Shown piece after piece: positions 22,651 through 34,265 of a stretch of DNA of 64,000 nt. Both the position numbers and the translations under genes were made by a program. Source of the DNA: Beverwykella pulmonaria (lineage: Eukaryota; Ascomycota; Dothideomycetes; Pleosporales; Melanommataceae). The notes under the pieces were generated by a model that did not search any database, was not told the origin of the DNA, and worked only from the letters and a program-made list of their open reading frames with translations. Numbering within the stretch: the stretch's first letter is position 1; each line of letters begins with the position of its first letter. Location of the stretch: contig BCHH01000010.1 of NCBI GenBank assembly GCA_001599595.1, forward strand, positions 2,025,260-2,089,259, given 5' to 3'.

Positions 22651-24171
22651 AGCCCTCACCCATGATGCCGGACGCCGAGGCAAATTCGCCTTGGAGGTGC
22701 ACATTCCCGACTGCATGTTATTGTCGGTTTATACGAAGCTTTTGCTCCTTATCTGCTATGTCTGCCCTTCGCCACATCGTTCCGAAGAGGGCATGAATCG
22801 CGGCTTGAATAACCTGCGCTAAGCGCTGCCGTACAATATTTCTGCTAATGAGGGATAGAGGAATGATTAAATCATGGAAAGCATGGCTAAACTTGTTAGA
22901 GTCAATTGTGTCGCCGTCAGCGCGGACTAACTAAAGGGATAAGGCTTCATAGAACGAGGCACAAGGACTTGACAATCTCGGGTATGATGAACAGCAACTA
23001 GGTCGAAAACTTTCTATGGAACCATTAGGCGGATCGGGTCACATCAAGCACTCCACCGGCGAACCCACTGCCATAATAGAAGCTAAACACGAATGGGAAA
23101 CGCGTCCTCCACTTTTACCATAGCACAAAGGTACAATCTCTTTCCAGTGTTATATAGCCTACTTTTCTAAGCAGTGTCTTGTGGCGAATATGCTAGCATC
23201 AAGTTAAAGCAAGATATTGCTTTTTAGTAATTTCTGATTTTACAATGCCCGGGTCCTTAGCCACTTTCATTCCGGACGCACCATTCCAGCCCATCGGAGC
23301 TATGATTGGCTGATACGTTGTCCGCGCTAATTCCTTGTTCTGCCTTTTTTACAACAAAGTCGGTCTCACGTCAACCATGGCACACATGGTGGCAAAAATC
23401 CCTTTCACATTTACACTTAGCCTTTGACGAAGCACTCTTCTTCCTTAGCTATAATAGCTAAAAAAAATTTCTTTGTATTGTCTTATTTCAACTGTATTAT
23501 ATTTTACTATAATTACGAAGAATAGTGTTGAAATAAGAGAGGGTTAAAGTGCGTGCCTATTAGTAGGTTGGAGTGCAACTTTTTTTAACCGTTGTGTACG
23601 GCCGATGATTAAAATAAAGCTGCACAACCTTCAGCCTCAATTTCATCTCCACCAAATTTGGCCCCAGTACCCAAACCATAATATCCGAACACGTGGAGGG
23701 ACCCATTTGTTTATTCGGGATGAGATTATAAGCACTAGTGTTAGCATTTTCTGGGCAGACCTTAACTTAGACTAGCATTATCCGGAGCTGAATAAAGTTC
23801 ACCAAGTACACGGGTCCAACATGCATGGTACTTATACGTAAGATTATGTTTAAACATCCCCATTGTCCTAAAATCGACTAAGGTACAACAAGCGCACAGA
23901 TTCAGGTTCTTTGTACGGTGCCTAGAGGATATACTCGTGTCATACAGTGTCGGAATATCAACATGCAACAACAGAAACACCGCGTCCGACCGTCGATGGC
24001 TGATAGATGTGCTCAAGCTTCACGGCAAAGCCCTTTATCCATATGGAGTAGTAATAATCCCCTGGTTCCTATATATCTGCTCAACGTTCCCCGTCACTTC
24101 AGTTCATCCGATCATTAGTTTTTTTTTTCTCCTAAACCAATACTGTAATTGTTCAAAGTTTAATCATCACC
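22651..24171. other. Long intergenic region without a gene
   Basis: About 1.5 kb with no supported coding sequence. An imperfect inverted repeat TTATTTCAAC/GTTGAAATAA brackets about 23484-23540. The last few hundred bases include the promoter of the hydrolase at 24172. Confidence 0.5.
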
Positions 24172-25929
24172 ATGGGCCGAGTAACTTCACTCGCTACCGT
24201 TGGCCTTCTCGCCGCTATCACCGCAGCATCCGCTCGTCCTGCTATCCCTAAACGCCAAGATGATCCCCAGACCGGACCCACTTTCGCGGACATTACACCA
24301 TCCGCCGACATCAATTGGGTTGACTGCTACGGAAAAAATCTTCAGTGTACCTATCTGACAGTCCCCCTCGACTATGCAGACAGTTCAGCTGGAACTACGG
24401 ATATAGCTTTTATCAGATATCTGCTTGACAAGGACGCTGAGGACTTACTTTTCAATCCGGGTGAGCCTTCTATCTTCTTTTTAATCAAACACTGCTGATA
24501 TAGTAATAGGCGGCCCTGGAGAAGGAGGTGTTGATTTTGTCGTTAGTTCGGGAGAGGATTTTGCAAAGAGATGGAATTACAACTTCGTCAGTTTCGATCC
24601 CCGAGGAGTCAAGAACACGGGCCCAAGGATCGCCTGTTCTCACAATGAGACGGTCCCGCTTACTCGCCGACAAGATAGCCACATGGGTAATCTAAAAGAG
24701 GCGTGGGATGAGAATCTGAAGAAGAATAAAGCCTGCTCCGATGCCAACAAGGGCACCAAAGCCAAATTTGTAGGCACGTCGGCCGTTGTCCAGGACATGA
24801 TGCATTTCACCAAACTCCAGGCCGAATCAAAAGGCAAAGACCCTGACAAGGCACAAATCAACTACTATGGAGTATCGTATGGTACAGGCATAGGCCAGAC
24901 GCTTGTAGCTATGTACCCTGATCGCATTCGACGCGTGCTTCTCGATGGCAATCTCTACGGTGTCGCTCATTACCAAGGTTGGGAACCCTCGGGTATTGAC
25001 GACTTCGCCCACGCTATATGGCTGTTCTCCAAACTCTGCTTCGAGGCCGGACCAGAATGGTGCGTTTTAGCACAGGACCAAGCTTCCATTGATGACGTCC
25101 ATGCACGCTTCAATAAGGTCGTGGAAAAGCTGGAGAAGGAGCCTATCACTCTTGGAGAGATCACCTTGGATCACAACAAGTTTTTGGGTCAAGTCCAACA
25201 ATGGATGTATTTTCCACGTCTTCAAAATGGTTATTCCCTCCTTGCAAACGCTACCTTGGCCGTAGAGAAGAACGATATAGCTGCGCTCACCAGCAACGCC
25301 GTTAAGAAGCGCGATAACCCCACTAGCTCTGGTGATGAGCTCACAATCATCACTGCGGTTGATATCGCAGGAAGGTATCCTTGGAAGAACTACGAGGACT
25401 GGAAGGCCGCTGCCGAGCGACTTGCAATGACCGCTCCCTATGGTGCTTTTGGCTATTCCACTTCCAATGGGTAAGTCTGAACACTTCTTATCCTTGAAAG
25501 ACTCTTCTTCAGACCCGCTGAATTTTTGTGTCTCTAGTCTCATCGGCCTTGCTATGGATGCATTTGTTCCCCCAGAGAGCCAGCTCTTCTCGGGTTTTCA
25601 ATCCGTAAATACAAGTTTCCCTGTTCTTTTTGTGAACACCGTAGCAGACCCCGTAAGTTTAAATCTCGTATAGATAGTAAAACATGCTAATAACACCTCA
25701 GGTGACACCCATGAGTTCTGCTAATCAGATGTCCCGCCTGTTCCAAGACTCCATAGTCTTTATCCAAAACTCACCGGGCCACGGCTTTGCGAATGCACCT
25801 TCGAAATGCACCAAGGATATTATCGCTGGGTATTTCCTCGACGGCAAACTGCCTGCTAAAGACACTTGGTGTGAGCCAGATGTTGATGCTAACTTTTATT
25901 TTGGTGGACCAGATCCCGAGGCTCAGTAG
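24172..25929 (+). CDS. Secreted alpha/beta-hydrolase, tripeptidyl-aminopeptidase-like (S33, TAP C-terminal)
   Basis: The signal peptide MGRVTSLATVGLLAAITAASA and a probable KR processing site (PAIPKRQ) indicate a secreted proprotein. Hydrolase landmarks: NPGGPGEGGVDFV (oxyanion loop, split by an intron at 24461-24509), YNFVSFDPRGV and YYGVSYGTGIGQ with the nucleophilic Ser. The TAP-like C-terminal part supplies FVNTVADPVTPM (catalytic Asp) and NSPGHGFAN (catalytic His). Introns at 25471-25537 and 25653-25701 complete the model. About 525 residues, TAG at 25927. The family releases N-terminal tri- or dipeptides, or acts as an esterase. Intact. Confidence 0.9.
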
Positions 25930-27060
25930 GTAAAATCTGGGATCATGCTGTTTATTACCTTTTTATTTGATTAAAGGTTTATGTTGATAGGGATCTTACA
26001 GCTAGCTGCATAGTGGTGCGAGCACTAGTCGGCAAGGCATAAGACAGTTGTACGGTGTACACAGCGTACGGGGATAGTAGGGTGGGCAACAGGTTTCTGG
26101 TTATTGCTCTGCTAGTCTATGTACGAACGCGAGCGATATTTAAGGAGGCGCGCTCGTGCACGGGCATCACGTGGTATAACCACGTGATCCTATACCGGGC
26201 TAGACATACTTTACGCCGTATCGCTCCTGCGTACGGACAGTTTATGTAATTCATGCCATACAAATTTTTTTTATTCAAACAGTCCTCAATAGATATTTAA
26301 GTATATTATTGATTTTGGTCAACCTTATAGATATATTTAGACTCTTCACCTTTACCTATATTATCAACGTCCTCTCTCGTATTCACTAGACCTCGCAGCG
26401 TGACTCTGCGTCCGAAGGCATCAACCTTGTCTCTGCATAGGTTCACGAGACAGTGATTCTCCCTACCGCAACGGGGGTTAAATATACTAACGCCCCACCA
26501 GCCTGGGAACCTGATGCTTTTGAAGTTCAGAGCCAGCGCAGAGACGTCGTGTCGGCAGCGATGTTGGTGGTCGAAGCTGCGCTGGGGTGAGGCAGCGCAG
26601 AGTTTTCACGCCACCACAACATACGCGCGACACACCCACGACAGTCGGAAACGGTTCGCGAACTCTATCAAGACAAAGAGTTACCTTTAAAGACCTCACA
26701 AGCGGCAGTAAAACAACTACAAAGACAATAAGCCCTACTCTCCTCACCTCACACCCGCAAGCGGACGAAACAACCCTCGGTCCAGACCTCTCATCTCTAT
26801 GCTAGACAAAGCTCTCACCACCCCTCGCCTCTAAATCTATACCCTGTTGGATATCCACGATTGTAAGACGTGGACTCGTCACTCTCCTCTTGCTGGGGAG
26901 GAGAACCTAGGCTGGGACCCTAGAGTATGGAAGAGGATGGTCCTACGGGACTGGGTAGTCATGTTGCAACGGCAACTAGTCATGTCGCAACGGCGGGGGC
27001 TGGGATAATAATAGGCGCGTTCTACACCAACAGAGCACAAGGGAGAGGAGGAGGAGAAAG
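25930..27060. other. Intergenic with possible retroelement remnants
   Basis: About 1.1 kb. Contains the CACGTG palindrome (26166-26188). It also contains a TGTTGG...CCAACA-bounded segment (26845-27039) that looks LTR-like but lacks a target duplication. No supported gene. Confidence 0.5.
26166..26188. repeat. Perfect 10-bp inverted repeat with paired CACGTG boxes
   Basis: ATCACGTGGT, 3-base spacer, ACCACGTGAT. The arms are perfectly complementary, each containing an E-box/G-box CACGTG. It can form a cruciform or bind bHLH/bZIP factors in two orientations. It lies about 240 bp downstream of the hydrolase stop. Confidence 0.9.
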
Positions 27061-27250
27061 TGTCGGCCTGTGGGTCACATGGTGAGACACCTTAATGTTT
27101 GCTCATGTGACTCACCTCTATGTTTGCGATTGTGTACCTTGGCAGGCTCCTAGCTTGCCTAGTAAGACTATAGATATCTCTCCGGTAGCTCCTCCGTAGA
27201 ATCAATACAACAATCATCTTTCTCTCTATCTACTTCGTCACATCACAACA
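27061..27250 (+). mobile_element. Solo LTR, 190 bp
   Basis: TGTCGGCC...ATCACAACA with flanking GAAAG at 27056-27060 and 27251-27255. The only copy I see in the window. Pyrimidine-rich end suggests plus orientation. Confidence 0.85.
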
Positions 27251-28692
27251 GAAAGCAAGGAGCGGACAACTATGGTACAAAGGGCAATCCTCCATATAAG
27301 GGAGACATCACTATTATAGGCAAGCGTGACAGGGTGGGTGGTCGAGGCTAGAGGACAACAGCAACCCACGGGCGCAGGCGTGACGCTTGCGCTTACCTAG
27401 GGATGCGCATATGTGGCACACGAGTGAAAGGTTTTTTTTCCCCAGTACAGGGAAGCCTTCGGGAGCTGCTTCTACGAAGAGCTAGCTGGATTTTTTTTTG
27501 TTTATCTGGTATAAATAATGGCAATACTCTGCATAGCTCTATCGAGGGCTGTATAACAGAGCGTAAATAGAATATATTACTATAATTAGGGAGAATGTGA
27601 TAGTGGTGGCTTAATACAAAAAACAAATCGTATATCAACATAGGACTAGAATTAATTAGCTTACCTAGCTGTGAGGGATACTTGTGTTCCTAGAGGGTCT
27701 TTTGCGGAGGCCGCTCAGAGGCCTATTGGGGCCGTGTGCCTACGAGTCACGTGACGTACCCTTAGTGACCTGTCAGGCCGTGGATCTATAGGTCACGGGA
27801 CATACCATACATATAACTTTCTCCAAATCCTCCGAGTATTTTTAAGGATTCGTCTCTATATAGATTAATCGAGCTTATTTGTCCTAATTCATCTGTTATT
27901 CTGTTCCCTGCCACTGCCAGACCCGCATTACCACACGTGCTTCAATACCATATACTCAAAATGTAACGGTTTCGGCTTGTTCTGATGTAGTTAGTTGATC
28001 ATCTTCGGACGGCTTATAAGCTGATCTGACTTGATCTGTCCTAGAACAACGCAGTCGCCATTTGATCATTGTCCCCATAAGAAAACCCTTACACAAAATA
28101 TACCCAATTCATCAAGTTTCCAATCAATTTTGCAATTTACGGCCTCAATATCGTTGATTTGATCAATCAAATCAGCTTACGACGGCCCCAGACCCAATCA
28201 ACTCAAGACTGAGAGCTCCACTTGATCGATTTGATTGATATCATCTCTGTGTAAGATGCTTGTACCGTGTATGCCTGGTCAATAGATTGAGACGAAGTTG
28301 AAAAACCAGAAGGGTAGTTGTTAGGGTGAGCTGATCTTGCAAAGTATGAGTGTAGAAACACGGTGACGGATGGGGATGTCGTTGGTGGTCGAGGTGATGG
28401 GGGAACGTGATCATATATCTAAAGGTACGGTTGTGCATCTTTATTGGACTGCTAATTTGGTTATCGGAATTTCTTAGATCTCCCACAGTCGTGCTACACC
28501 GTTTGAACGTATTTTAGGCCAGTAATTAGTGAATCTCGTCACTGCAAAGCATCACCCGCTTATTCATGTCACGAGAACGAGGCATTAGCTATAATATATT
28601 AATTTATTTGCTGTTGCTACACGCGTAGCAGGGGGGTTTGCTTGACTATAGCAGCGTGAGATTTCTTGCCCGAACCCCCTTTAATGCGCTTT
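27251..28692. other. Long repeat-rich intergenic region
   Basis: About 1.4 kb with no supported gene. It includes a repeated GTCACG(T/G)GAC motif near 27750-27800 and AT-rich DNA from 27840. Confidence 0.45.
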
Positions 28693-28816
28693 TATTGGAT
28701 TTTAGATCAGGTGAATTGAGCTCTCTGTGTGTCAGAGAAGGTTGGGCGAGAGGACCCCTATATATAGCTAGGATAATGGCACGTGACATAGTGATGCACG
28801 TGATATAACCGTAACA
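28693..28816 (+). mobile_element. Solo LTR, 124-bp family, copy 2 (first TG mutated to TA)
   Basis: Begins TATTGGAT and ends CGTAACA; flanked by GCTTT at 28688-28692 and 28817-28821. The near-identical body matches 13279-13402. The terminal TG to TA change and others are of the type RIP produces. Confidence 0.88.
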
Positions 28817-29582
28817 GCTTTTATGTAGTATTTTGATTTCCGTCCCTAGATCAATAGCACTCTAATAAGATTAGACTAATTCTCTAGGGCAAGTAAGTAC
28901 AGTAGAGCGTTAACCAAGAGTGTCAATCAGCCATTGGGGGACTAAAATAGATTTAATTTATGAACTGACTGTCATGAGCAAGCTCTATACCACTCGACCA
29001 CGCTACCTAAAAAGGTTCAGTGAACCCAATAGGGTGAGGTGCGTATAGAATAACATATATACCGTGACAATGGCGTAGGATGTCTTCCGTTCTCATATCA
29101 GTCCGTTTACCGCATCCTTGGAGCCACCGAGAGCTTGAGCAGCTAGTAGATTATAATTATTTCTAAGCGAGGTAATTAGGCGAACTGAACTATATATATA
29201 CTACTCTAACAAGTTTGGATGGTTGTTCTTTTGCTTAAACGATTACCTGTTAGACCCCTGCTGCGCACTCTGAGGTGGAAAGACGCGGTATATTATAAGC
29301 ATTTTAACCGGCCAAATACATTGCTAGATGAACCAACCAATAAGGAACGCTGCAGCAAATCCCGTTCACCGATCTCTTCCAAACAACACACATGACTCGT
29401 TCTCAGTACAACGGTAATTCTAAACCAAGTGATGTAGGATTATCCATTCTGCAAAGTAACATTGCCGTGAAAGAATAAAGTAGTTACAGATTGCAAGATT
29501 ATCTACCCTGTGAGAGCATAGAAAATATAAGAACAAATCACCCAACGACGTATCAAGTCTTCTAACTTCAGAAACTAGAAAC
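28817..29582. other. Intergenic, with a tRNA-like fragment
   Basis: About 770 bp. On the minus strand at about 28990-29010 the sequence GTGGTCGAGTGG resembles a tRNA A-box, but no B-box or cloverleaf follows. The remainder is AT-rich promoter DNA for the gene at 29583. Confidence 0.4.
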
Positions 29583-30277
29583 ATGAAGCTCCTTACCTCT
29601 TTGCTCTTCTTTCACTGTATTGCAGCGCTGCCAACCATAGGCATCGATCCTACACCGAACATCACACTAAGCAATCTAATCTCCTCCGGCAGCGCCTGCT
29701 TTAACGGATCCCTGAACACCGTGCTCACAACCATTAATAGCACGACAGGTGTCTATCGGATGAAGCACATCCTTGGGGCATTTACACCGTGGACTGAGCT
29801 AGATAGGCTAGCCTTGGAACAGAGGAAAATTTGCAAAGTGAATGTAGACATCGGCATTCCTTCAGGATGGAGAGCTCAAGCGAATAAGGTCGGAAGCGAT
29901 ATCAGCGGTTTTCTGAAGCTGGCGGATAATGAAACGACGGCGCACTTCTGGGCTGCTTACTCGTTTGCTTCGAACCCTAGTTCTGTTGTAGGTTGCTTTC
30001 TTCCTAGTAACAGAGGTATCGGGCAACTATTGACCAGCGGATATAGTCATCGTCCAGTCTCTTTTTTGTCGGGCCGATGACGGGGAGGTTTATAAAACAT
30101 GCGGATCAGGAGGGTAAGGTTGCTTTGAGTTCTTGTAATGGAGATACATTACAGACTGCATATTGGATTAGAGCCCACAGCGGGAGTTCGACCCCACCGG
30201 GGTATGCTGGGCCAGATCCAGAGTCAGATGAGCTGGAATGGGTTATTACCAATGAGGTAGAGATTTTGAGGTGTTAA
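29583..30277 (+). CDS. Secreted DUF4360-like protein, 211 residues
   Basis: Signal peptide MKLLTSLLFFHCIAALPTIG. An intron at 29988-30046 (donor GTAGGT, acceptor ATATAG, branch TTGAC) joins SNPSSV to SSSSLFFVGPMTGRF and gives an open frame to TAA at 30275. The DUF4360 pattern is recognisable but divergent: ACFNGSL, then TPWTELDRLALEQRKICKVN, VDIGIPSGWRAQANKVGSDI and GPMTGRFIKHADQEG, ending with Cys. Several N-glycosylation sites (NIT, NGS, NST). Function unknown. Tail-to-tail with the membrane-protein fragment ending at 30282, only 4 bp apart. Confidence 0.75.
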
Positions 30278-30281
30278 CGCC

Positions 30282-30959
30282 CTAAGGTAGTACATAGAGG
30301 TCATCCAAATAGTGCCACTTGATTTTCATCCAAGTGATGATAGGAGTACCAAAGAGGACAGCAATATTCTCAACCGCTATATATCTTAAGTAGTGAGGCG
30401 GCGAGTGGCACTTTGGTAGCTGCTTGACGGTGCCGGTGGAGTTATCCGCTTTAACAGTCCAGTTGAATGGGAGAATCCAGTCCAGCCAATCGTCCTGTGC
30501 CATCCCTCCGTACGATTTGAATTGCCTTCGCCACTCGTTGGTGCAAATGGACTTAATCCAGTTGGCGATTGAGAGTATATCGTTCTCCGATGTGCAACAT
30601 CCCTCGTCCAAAAGTAGCTAGTCCTGGGAAGTAGATTTGTAGAGGGCAGTCACATTGACGATCGGCCAACCGTGCGTCCGACAGACGATATCTCCACGGC
30701 ATTGATCGCACATATGAAGACTGGTGTTGTTTAAGATCGCTTGCTGTAGTTTGTAGCAAGGTGAGGTCAATTCGCAAGATGATGATAGCGTGGCGAGAAC
30801 TTCATGGCCACAGCCTTGTCGGAAGCACTCTGGTGCTTGCTCCAGAACTCGGCTGTATTGTCGATATGTCATCAGAGATCCGCATGTTGACTTCGATGAG
30901 GCCGCAGAGGTTCCAAAAATCCTCAAAGTAAGCAATAAGGATAGTGCCTTGAGTATCAT
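30282..30959 (-). pseudogene. N-terminal part of a fungal Cys-rich/multi-spanning membrane protein
   Basis: Signal sequence MILKALSLLLTLRIFGTSA, then a cysteine-rich ectodomain (CGSLMTY, ECFRQGCG, CELTSPCYKLQQAIL, CDQCRGDIVC). Next come DEGCCTSENDIL, ANWIKSICTNEWRRQF and YGGMAQDDWLDWILPFNWTV, and the first membrane-proximal stretch YIAVENIAVLFGTPI. An in-frame TAG (30618-30620) separates the two halves. It could be removed by a 42-nt intron with a poor GTCAAT donor, or it may be a real nonsense mutation. The frame stops at 30282, just where the family continues into its transmembrane region. The matching C-terminal region lies upstream at 31455-33383, so the locus looks permuted or is two broken paralogues. 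Confidence 0.65.
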
Positions 30960-31454
30960 AATGGGAAAATATGGCTAAGGTAGCATCCATTGCCGTTGTC
31001 CTTCGCCAACAACACCAGAGGCGAAACCCATGGATCAGCTCGGGCGGTACCGAGCCATACGACACTAACCGGGTCATGATCAGATCCATCATGATCGGAA
31101 GACTATATAGGTCCTCGCTAACGTAGCCCAAATTTGGGAAATGTGGCTTGAGGCTTTCTCACACCACTACGCCAAATCCAGATCAACTAGCGAGGAATAG
31201 CAGATAAGGGCTTGGCTACGTCTCGCGGCACCATAGCGATAGGAGAATCCTCCAATCGGCAAAGCTCAAGTGAAACAAGTCTGGAGACTCTGGCTAGATT
31301 GCTGCTATGGGACCCGTGATCGACAAGAATCGCAGCTCGGGAAGCTGAAAATGGATTGCGTTGGAGGGTTGATGTCATTATCGAACCGAAGAGTGATTGA
31401 AAACTTGCCCCACCCAGGTCAGCACTACTGCGAGATCTGTCCCAAAATATCCAT
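30960..31454. other. Spacer between membrane-protein modules
   Basis: About 500 bp between the two modules; frames on both strands lack motifs I recognise. Confidence 0.4.
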
Positions 31455-33383
31455 CTATCCATTGCCAATGAACAGAGTAACCACTCCTGCAAACGCCGTG
31501 ATCACCCAATTTGTTGTTATATCCTTGATACCTGGCGGGCAGTACCTAGACGTCGTAATTATTAATTCCAATTTCATTAGAAGCGAGATCAAATCCTCAC
31601 TTGTCACCAGCAACATTGACAAACCCGTCCCAAAACACCCACTGGCAGACATATGAGATTAAGCCCAGACCTAACGCCAGCCACATCCACCTATGACGTA
31701 TGGCGTCTTTCTGCCATACTTTAAGTTCCTTTTGCCGTTCCTTACGTTCGTCCGCTTTTTTTATCCTGCGTCGCAGCCAACCCTTCAGTCCCTCTTCTTC
31801 TTTTGCCACAGGTTTCGGCTGCCTGGGGTCATACGTATCCTTGACTGAGGGCATCTCATGAACGTGTGAGGTCCTTTGAGGTAGGATAACTCCACCTAGC
31901 TGTGTCTCACTTCTCGCAGATGCAATTGATATTGGGTCTGCAACGGGATTTTGGGGGTTGAGCTGTTGCATCCAAGCAGTTCTCGCTCCGCTAGAGAAGC
32001 TGTCGGGCGTGTCATCTATAGGAACCGTGTCATATGTTAAGTAATCTTGTACAGGATTCGGTCGTCTTCGCATTGAGGACCCAGGTCGTAGAGAACGAGG
32101 ATGGAGATCACTCGGGCTTGATGTCGTCTCCGCGTGTTCCTCCGGAGAAAGAAATGGATCGCTTTCTGGGGCGGGTTTGCTATATGGATCAGCGGAATAT
32201 GCATAAGTCACATGGGCAGACGAGGATAGGACGTCTCCGGGAGGAGTGGCAGGGTCAATTGCGTCGACAGCGGGAACTCGCCTCGTATCTTCGTTATGGT
32301 GAGTCCTAGGAATAGAACTCATCTCCAATTCCGGCTGAGCGCTCAGCCCTTCCTGACGATAGAGAAGTCCGGATGAATCGCTTCCGTCGACGTGGGCATA
32401 AATGCTCCTCGTTCTCGAGAGTGAGCGTTGCGGCGCATCTCCTAAAGAAGTCCGCAAAAGATGACGCCGGATCCAGACGCGCAGTCTCCCTTCTGGAATG
32501 ATAACCCCAAGCCATTTTCTCACGCACCCTCTGATGATGTATTTGATGATGAACCTTTGGAAGGCGTTTGGCGGACGATATGGATGAGAAGAAGAGTCCT
32601 TCCGCTTCTCTTTGACGGGGCGAAACGTTGGCAGCTGCTTCAGCGGCTGGACGCTATCTGGAGCTTTCTTCTTTCGAGTCCAACCAAACAAGGCAACACA
32701 AACACTATGCCAGAATTCTTTCCGATTTTGCTCTTCATCAGCTTTGTCTTCCGGGGATGTCGCTGTTGTCTCTAACAGTTTCTGGATCAATGTCGCAAAC
32801 TTCCAGATGGCCAACATCCAAAATATAAACAAGACCGGCATGGTAATCGTCCACACCAATGCACCGTTGTACATTCGACATGCTGCATAGCCTCGATAAA
32901 AATGGTAAAGGTGATGCGAAATGTAGAATTCTCGAATATGACTGATGCGTGTTGTTCGGATCAAAGAGTAGAATCCCAGCAGCTCTATCAATAGCTCACT
33001 GATAGCGCGCTGTAGGCAACTTTGGTGAATAGTTCCACGACATATACATCATTCTCCCTTCCGCTTTTCTTCTCCAGTACATCCACAAGCCACTCACGAT
33101 TGAAGAGACCTATACCACATGTAATCCAGGAGAAGTTGGGGCGCACGAACCAAAGTAATGCTAGCCGCCATGAGTGAGCGTGCCCGAATCCAGGCGCTGC
33201 CTTTAAATGGAAAGCATTGAAAATGGTGATTCCAGTACTCAGGCCAGCCCAGATGAACGCCATCGCCAGAGCTTGGAGGACATCCAACGTGGTGGAGCTC
33301 TCGCTGGAAGAATCTTTTCGACAGAGCTTACAAGTAAAGAGTTCCCATAATTTGATCAGAGGCCACAGTTCCTTTTCACCCAC
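31455..33383 (-). CDS. Multi-spanning membrane protein, C-terminal module with long cytosolic tail
   Basis: The first part (33383-33000) reads IKLWELFTCKLCRKDSSSES, LQALAMAFIWAGLSTGITIF, APGFGHAHSWRLALLWFVRP and a further hydrophobic helix. A frame change near 33010 needs either a short intron (acceptor GCCTACAG) or is a frameshift. The second part has two helices (ALVWTITMPVLFIFWMLAIW and others). Then comes a charged, low-complexity, probably cytosolic region of about 300 residues. It ends with WMWLALGLGLISYVCQWVFW. After an intron at 31546-31600 the last exon encodes YCPPGIKDITTNWVITAF and a final helix. This layout belongs to an uncharacterised Pezizomycotina membrane family. The expected Cys-rich N-terminus is missing here and a similar one lies at 30959. 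Confidence 0.65.
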
Positions 33384-33542
33384 ACTGTGGGCAGTCCGAA
33401 GGGTATATTACCCAACTTTACCACGATGTCAGGCTGTAGCTTTCGTGCCGCAGCAGCATAGTATCCGGAGCTTATCACTTGGAACTCCACGGAAGTTAGG
33501 ATTCGTATCTCGGTATTGGTATTCGCATTCGCGCTCGGTATG

Positions 33543-33673
33543 TGTAAGCTGGAGGATGGAGGAAAAGGTGTCAAGATGTGTATTGTATGTGATGTATGTA
33601 CAGCTGATATATATATGACGGACTGATTAGTCAGTGGCATGTCCACGTGACATTATGGTGTCCTCGGCTTACA
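33543..33673 (-). mobile_element. Solo LTR, CACGTG family, minus orientation
   Basis: TGTAAGCT...GGCTTACA ends, flanked by GTATG at 33538-33542 and 33674-33678. Contains, read on the minus strand, TCCACGTG-side E-box, GACTAATCAGTC and a TATATATA box that face the membrane-protein gene starting at 33383. Closest relatives: 42510 and 37822. Confidence 0.92.
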
Positions 33674-34265
33674 GTATGAGAGGTTGTCGGCGGGCGCTAA
33701 GAACGAGGATGGCGTCTTTGGGGAGAGCAGCGAACCGTAGAAGGGGATCGGATGTCTCTATCCGAAATATGGGAGGTATTTTCTAGGGATACTTCTCTAT
33801 GACTGAGGTCATCAGCTTTGCCCTAAACGTCCGACCCAAGTTGACTCACAATCTTCGAGAGCGATGTATACGCCATTGAGACCCGTTTTCGCGAAGTTGT
33901 CTTGCGAAATGTGCGGTATAACACCACGAGAAGTAGTCCACAGGAAACCAGGGGTTAACAGCGTCCGCTTTCCAGGTATCGATAGGCGTCCGAGGCGGGT
34001 ACGAGCATGGCAGCTGGCTTTAGGAGGGTGAAGTCGAGCATTTCAGGTGGAAGATCAGCCAGCTTCTGTGCTAATATTCCCTAGGTCATGGTTTCACGTG
34101 CCGGTATTCTCGGGTGTGGTTCCTGATGCTTTCATGAGTGCCTTGAAATCTCAACATTTACAGTTTTCGTTCACGGCGGGAGGCTTGGCACAGATTCTAA
34201 GGCTAACCATTTGTAGACTAACGTACACGTGATAGCGCGATCGACTCAAAATCCATTCGCCCCCC
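33674..34265. other. Intergenic with a coding-like fragment
   Basis: About 590 bp. On the minus strand around 34060-33860 a frame with one stop reads DLPPEMLDFTLLKPAAMLVP, then SGLL-type hydrophobic residues. It looks like a decayed exon but I do not recognise the family. Confidence 0.35.

Noticed and set aside
26845..27039. 195-bp LTR (TGTTGG...CCAACA)
   Set aside because: Ends look right but the flanks (TACCC and GAGCA) do not match and there is no second copy in the window; kept only as a possibility in the intergenic note.
28960..29010. tRNA gene on the minus strand
   Set aside because: Only an A-box-like GTGGTCGAGTGG is present; no B-box, no pairing anticodon or T arm.
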